The notes below the pieces were generated by a model. The model was given only the letters and a program-made list of their open reading frames with translations. It was not told the DNA's origin and did not search any database. Both the position numbers and the translations under genes were made by a program. Shown here piece by piece: positions 58,182 to 64,000 of a DNA stretch of 64,000 nucleotides. The DNA comes from Polytrichum commune (Eukaryota; Streptophyta; Polytrichopsida; Polytrichales; Polytrichaceae). Each line of letters starts with the position of its first letter. Within the stretch, counting starts at the first letter, position 1. The stretch is from the NCBI GenBank assembly GCA_950295325.1, contig OX485803.1:19654001-19718000 (forward strand). The letters run 5' to 3'.

Positions 58182-59361
58182 GATCGACACAAGCTAGGAC
58201 TCTTCATGGTCTTTCCCTCTTAGCATTGCTCAATTTTCGTCCCATGAGGTATGTGACATGGTTGTGGCATTATGTAATGACCGTTCTACGTGGTTCTTAT
58301 ACACCACTTTTTGTTTTGGTGAATGTTCACTGACAAGAGGTGGACCGGTAGTCCAATAGATTTGTAATAACTAACTGCCCAACACATTTTATCCTAACAG
58401 CTCCTTCCATGTGAGGGACATTTAGATAAGACGTGGATTTATAAATTACTTTGGGTGGTTTGTTTGTTTGATTGATTTAAACAAAATTGTTTGCACAACA
58501 TGTTAACACGTCATAGATGGGTTGGCATGTCTGATAATATTTGAAAGCCCTCAATGAAGGCGAGTATATCGAGTTGCTCGTAAAATACAAACACCAATAA
58601 CCCAATGAAGCCCACCGTCTAAAAAGATGGAAGTATCCATACTGTGACGCTTGGCAGAACATGATCATAGTAAGGAAGAATGGTCTCCCATTCACGTCGT
58701 TGCACAAGAACATCGACATTAGATGTATTTAAACTGACGAGCCTAGCAAGAGTAAGGACTGGATCTTCCACTTATGAAATAGAGACTCTCCCAAGTAGAG
58801 TAGCCATCGTACGTGACATGTGGCATGTCTCAAGGTACACCAAGTAACCAAATTTTGATATAAGAAAGGTCAATTAATAACTATGATATTTTGCACAGTG
58901 ACCACAATAATATGTGCTCAGTGACCCAATGATATGTATGATCAAATAGAGGCATGGCCTAGGATGTTCTACGAACAAACACTTTATTCACTCCGGCCTC
59001 CTCCAGAGACCGGAGTTCTTCTTCTTCTTCTACGATCAAATAAAATCTCATCGGATTATATATATATTTTAAGAGGCGAAGTGGCTATCTTCAAAATACC
59101 AGGAAAATGGGAATGACTGAGGAAAGGACACAACGTGCTCAATGACACGCGGCATGCTAGTTTGACATGAAAAACGGTTTTGACCGATACTAGCTTGCTT
59201 CACATGGAAGAAAACCCTAATTCCTAAAGAGGTCATAAGAATACTAGGAGTGATGCCATTTTCTAGCACCCAATGTGAACGTGAGCTTATTGGCATTTGA
59301 AGGTTCCTCATGGGATTTGGCGTAATAAGGCATTTGGGTGTTATTCGGTTACTTTTCTTGA
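58182..59361. other. AT-rich spacer
   Basis: No gene, RNA or transposon end recognised. Confidence 0.4.
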
Positions 59362-61640
59362 TTGGACACCTATAGTAGATTGGCGTGTGGTTGAGTGATA
59401 ATCAAAGAACAAACACCATAAAGACACATGTTTAAGAGAGATTGGACTACATCTTTCAATTCTAATAACCACTTCATGTTCAATAGTGAACACAATTGGG
59501 AGAAGGTAAATATTCAATTTAAGAATGAAGAAACATGCACTTCCAATAACTATAATTGAATCATGGGAAGTTTGATTTTCAACACGATTTTTGTTGATGC
59601 TTCATTGTAGAATTGCTAATGCAACTCAAATTTTGTTGTGTGAACCTAGGCAATAGAAGTTGGAGAACATAAAAATCGGACCACATAACACCCACATACC
59701 TTATAACATTATGTTTTATTATGTGTCTTTCAATGGGTGTCGCTTCAACTTAGGTCACTTATCAAACATCGGTCTCGAGCAACAAGCTTGTCTTGTGTTT
59801 TGGATAGCTTGTCTTATGTACGACTAGTACTAGCACATGAGACAAGTTTGATAGGTCGACTTCATTAGCTGTTGCGATCTTGATTATGTGCATGTAGTAC
59901 AGGTCTGAGATGGCCCTAAACTACCGGGTGATAGTGGAGAGGTACCCATTTCCAAATGGAGTGGTTGGCAATTCGATTCTCGCTATGAAATTTTTCTCTT
60001 TACTTGATGAAAAAAAAAAAAAAAAAACTAACTAGATAAGTAGAAGGCCAAGAGCCCACCCACCGCAAAGTAGGCAGTAAACCCCACCTTGCACCAAGAG
60101 AATTCTTGAGCAGGATAAGACCAACAGGCTCAAATTCATAATGGATTGCCCGACATTGGTTATTTAATTTTTTATTTGTGTGTACTACGCCAAAGCTACT
60201 TGCTCTTTGAGCTGCCCCCCACCAATCATATATAAGGTGAAAACATGGTCTACTATCTTATAAGACATAAGTTATTTTATAAAGCACATATGACATTGTA
60301 TCAGAGGTTTTAAACGAGACCACTGGGACTTAATAGGAATTAATTAACCACAAAGCTACCCGGAGTAAGTTTTATTGAGACCCTCTATTACTTTGGTAAG
60401 CTCGATGAGAGAATAGTTCAAAGAGCAAGAGATATGTCATTTTATCACCACCTTGGCAACCTTGCCCAATTGCATACCTAAACATAAACATAAGGTGGGT
60501 TTTACATTTAAGTTTGCATCCAAGGAACTTGGAGTCCAAAACTCGATCTTAAATTTGGACTCAAAATTGGTTTTAGAAACTACATTGATTACCCCAATTA
60601 GTGTGTGTTATTGTTTAAAGTTACGCAATTCAATAACGTTATATTCAAGAGTTCAATTTTTACTAACGAAAGTTCAATAGGTCATTCGGACATTACAAAA
60701 TATATTTGACTTTGCTTGATAAAATATTACATTCTCTTTTAATAGTCAAAGCATTGCTTAGCTCCGAATAGGAATACCCACTAACGGAAATAATCAATGT
60801 AGAAGGAGTGTTTTCTTGGATGGGGATTGTTGAGAGTATATGGGAAAGTAGTGCCATATTAGTGCCACATCAATGCCACTTCATTTTGTCATAGCTTGGA
60901 CATGGACCCAACTGTGGCCTTTTTGGGTCCAATTTTTTTCTTTTGACCAATAGGATTGCTTGATTTGGAGTTTCTTTCTTTACTCTAGTGTAAACTTGGA
61001 CCCTAGTGTAAACTCACCCACACACTGGTAGGTACTTACAAAGTGGTTGTTGGATAGCAATCTCCAACAATTATGTCATAGGTTTAAGGTGTGTGATGTT
61101 ATTCCCTTAATTTTCTTTATCAAACATCTATATTTGATTGATGTGTGGTTTAGTGAGGATCAAAGACCAAATGCCATAAAAGAGTCATGCATTAAAAGAG
61201 ATTGAACAATATCTTCGTATTTTGTTAACTATTCCATCACCCAATAGTGAAAAGAATTGAGAGGATCCATGTATTCAATCAAGGAATCAACAAACGTACA
61301 CTTCCAATAACCATAACTAAATAAGGGGAGGTCCAATTTTCATTGTGATTTCTAATTGTGCTTCATCATAGATTTGCTAATGCAACACAAAATTAATTGT
61401 ATGAAATTAATAAGTAGAAGTTGGAGAACATGAAAAACAAACCAAAAAACACCCACATACCTTAGGAAGTGTGTTTTTTTTATTGAGGATTGTTAAGATT
61501 CGATGAGTGTTGTTACATTAGTGCCACTCCATTTTTTCATAGCTTGGATCCAAATCTTAATGTAAACTCCTTGGGTCCAATTTTTTGCTCTCAACTAATT
61601 TGATTGCTCAGTTTTGGAGTTTCTATGATCTTGGACCAAA
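59362..61640. repeat. duplicated AT-rich repeat modules (A and B)
   Basis: Module A at about 59,362-59,720 recurs at about 61,120-61,490 (shared words include AGAGATTGGACTACATC-like, AGAAGTTGGAGAACAT and ACACCCACATACCTTA). Module B at about 60,820-61,020 recurs at about 61,480-61,640 (TTTGTCATAGCTTGGA-like, TTGGGTCCAATTTTTT). The order is A, gap, B, A, B in direct orientation. Fragments of A occur at 22.9, 36.6, 3.9 and 39.5 kb, so this is a dispersed family. Confidence 0.75.
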
Positions 61641-61653
61641 CTGGGTAGATTAC

Positions 61654-61866
61654 GGAGAGAGGGAGTTATTGCATATATGCATACCTCTCATCCATCCAAC
61701 GTAAAAATGTTGACCCATATGAGTTTGTGTTTGATTCATCTCAAATAACTTATACAAAATTGATTTGGTGATTTTAATATCAAGTCAAAATAGTAACAAC
61801 CATGTTGTATGTTATTTTAAGGGTCTTATTTGGGTGCATGATAAGCACGCTCATATGTATTAAGGC
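61654..61866. mobile_element. decayed copy of the Mutator-type MITE
   Basis: Starts GGAGAGAGGGAGTTATTGCA and continues CCTCTCATCCATCCAACGTA, close to the left end of the 50,518 element. The right end is degraded (TTTGGGTGCATGATAAGCAC). Confidence 0.65.
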
Positions 61867-64000
61867 CTCAGCCTTGAGAGTTTAACAAGGGTGAGAGCTA
61901 CATTTATTTCCAGAATCTCTAAATCGTGATTCTTTCTTTCTTTATACCATTTGCCTTTACGTCAAAAAGAATCCAACATTTTTGGTTATGTTGCAAGGAT
62001 CCGAATCAACAACTTCTTAAGAGCCAATACATAGGAAGGTATTTTTAGTAGTCAATAATGAAAAGGGCATAAATTTTAAGTAAAAAATGAGAATGAGTTC
62101 AAATTTTGGGAAGTGGTTTATGGTTAAATTTTCCAATCGCCATCAAATTTTGAAATGTTTTGGAGTAAGTGAGAAGGAGTTATGATATTCTAAAATTTAC
62201 ATTATATTTACACAATGAAAATAACATAACTTTTAGGAAAAAAATGAGAATGAGTTGAAAAATTGGGAGATGGTTTATAATTTGTTTCTCTAATCACCGT
62301 CAAATTTGAAGACATTTGGAGTAAATAAAAAATACTTATGATATTTTGAAGACTGCCTTATATTTACACAAAGTTGTATTTTATGGATGTTTTTTGGGGG
62401 CCTCAAACAAATATTCATGCAATATATATTCAAGAGGGTATAATTTGGAGAACAATAGATGTTAGAGGCTCGGGGGATGAGCTGCTTGCCGAAGATAATG
62501 TAATGAATGCGATACTTATAGCTATCCGTCTTCTTGAGTTTTTGAGAGGCAATGGGGCATTTTAATTGAATTTTAGTATATGTAAAAATTTCAAATTTGA
62601 GTTATAGGAGTAGGAATTACAATAGCTAGCAATTCCAATGTTTAAAGGTTTAAGAATGAAGATCCATAAACGTTTCTAATAATTTACAAATGCACACACT
62701 TAAAATTATTGGGGCAAATGATACATGACAATTGGGAAGGGGCACATCGGCAAAAAATTATGTTTATACCACTAGAAGAAGCAACATCATCAGACGAATT
62801 CGATTCTGGTTCGCTAGAGACTGACAATTCGGAATTAGAATAAATTTACATAGAAGATTCTTCAAAGGTGATGTCGAACTTTAAGCAATTAAAGCAGTTC
62901 CGAAAGGAGAATTTATTCTTTATAAATAAATTTGGTTTTGTCGGCATATTTCAATGTTGATGGCAACATACGCATGCAATTTGTAAAATATTGACTATTT
63001 CCTATTGTTTATAGTAGTGAAAGATAATATATATAATTATTTGTCATATTCAACCAAATAAAACATAGCACAAGAAAAAATTTGTGGGTGCAAAATTCAA
63101 AAATATCATCTCATTCTTGTACTTGGCGAGCAATCATGGTAAAATATATAGGAAAATGCTCTGAATTAACACCAAATTGATGAATTTTTTTCACTTTAAA
63201 TATTTTTGAACCCATTAAAAATACAAGTGCATAATTTTAATCATAATTTTTGTTCTACCACAAATTAACACAAGCGCCACACATATTTGAATTTCTCATA
63301 ACATATATCACAACATTCATACCTTGATTACGTAATTTGAATAAGATTTCAATGCAAAATGTCAATTAAAAGCTTGTTGGTTAAGTAAAATCTTGAACCA
63401 TGTGTTTTAGCGCGTAAGTAGAATCTGAAAAATCATTAGTAAATGGTTTGCACTTCATTGCATGCATATTTTAAAATACTAAAATTAAACACATTAATTC
63501 TCTAATTTAGTCTAGATTGGCTCAAATAATTTCACTTTGAAGTTAAAATCAACTAACAATCAATTCCTTCATATTTTAAAATTTATGATATATTAGAAAA
63601 GTAATTTAAAATTTGTTAATCACAAGGATCGAAAATGAGGAGGAAACTCATTTCAAAATCCTTAAGTTTTAAAAGCAAAATATTTAAATATGTATTTTCA
63701 ATTACTTTTAAATTAGCGATAATTTCTAACCCCCCATTTTTGGAAAAAACTAAATGCACCACTAGATTTACAATACCTAAAAATAGGTGGGTAGATTATT
63801 TCAGAAGTCCAATTTTATCCAAAATTTAAAAAATCAAATGTTAACCAAAAAAATCAAAATGCCTATATCTTTCAAATGGTGATACATTATGAAAACATTT
63901 AGACATATTCAAGATCACAAGGGTCAAAATGCAGGGGGGTAGTTCATATTAAAAATTTCAAATAATCATATACTTCTTGCGAAAATACCTATGAAACCCT
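61867..64000. other. AT-rich spacer to the end of the window
   Basis: No gene recognised. 62,085-62,300 contains two diverged copies of an ~120-bp segment (AAAATGAGAATGAGTT, then GTGGTTTATGGTT / TGGTTTATAATTT). The remaining sequence is strongly AT-rich. Confidence 0.4.

Overview
The window looks like nuclear DNA of a land plant. The host genes include a plant-type p24-beta cargo receptor and a plant STK11IP-like leucine-rich-repeat protein. Introns have GT-AG ends, telomere-like TTTAGGG motifs occur, and the DNA transposons are of plant kinds (Mutator-like, CACTA, PIF/Harbinger, Tourist). A DUF4419 gene and an intronless maltose-acetyltransferase-like gene beside AT-rich, repeat-filled spacers suggest a seed-free lineage (bryophyte, lycophyte or fern grade). 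That last step is inference; the species cannot be fixed from sequence alone.

Layout. 1-7.5 kb holds two minus-strand host genes, DUF4419 (1202-2275) and p24-beta (four exons, 5079-7511), the latter with a three-unit tandem repeat in intron 1. 7.7-9.7 kb holds two non-autonomous DNA transposons with target-site duplications: a CACTA element and a Tourist-like MITE. About 9.8-20.7 kb is a GC-richer block with a large Mutator-like (MULE) transposon. It has a plus-strand transposase with a DDE core and SWIM finger, facing a minus-strand gene with an N-terminal C2HC finger and a C-terminal Ulp1-type cysteine protease. 20.7-25 kb is AT-rich spacer with a histone deacetylase gene fragment. 25.1-26.9 kb is a second, truncated copy of the finger-gene start next to a GC-rich end that may pair with the left end of the MULE.

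From 28.4 to 33.0 kb lies a five-exon minus-strand STK11IP-like gene of about 813 residues. Its first intron contains tandem copies of the end of exon 1. 38.5-40.4 kb has parts of an unrecognised secreted or membrane-protein gene. 41.1-45.1 kb is a decayed PIF/Harbinger transposon with both its Myb/SANT and nuclease genes. 46.2-46.9 kb is the acetyltransferase gene. From 47 kb to the end I see no convincing intact gene. That part holds MITEs (one with a perfect 9-bp target duplication), a 16-unit minisatellite, microsatellites, a broken unknown coding region and duplicated AT-rich repeats.

The most striking signal is the 8-mer TGCACTAC / GTAGTGCA. I count 16 exact copies on both strands between 10,083 and 19,046, about one more per kilobase or two as 7-of-8 matches, and only three exact copies noted elsewhere. 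It runs through promoter, introns and both genes of the MULE. This resembles the short motifs scattered through Arabidopsis VANDAL MULEs that the element's own VANC anti-silencing protein recognises, and suggests a comparable self-recognition system here.
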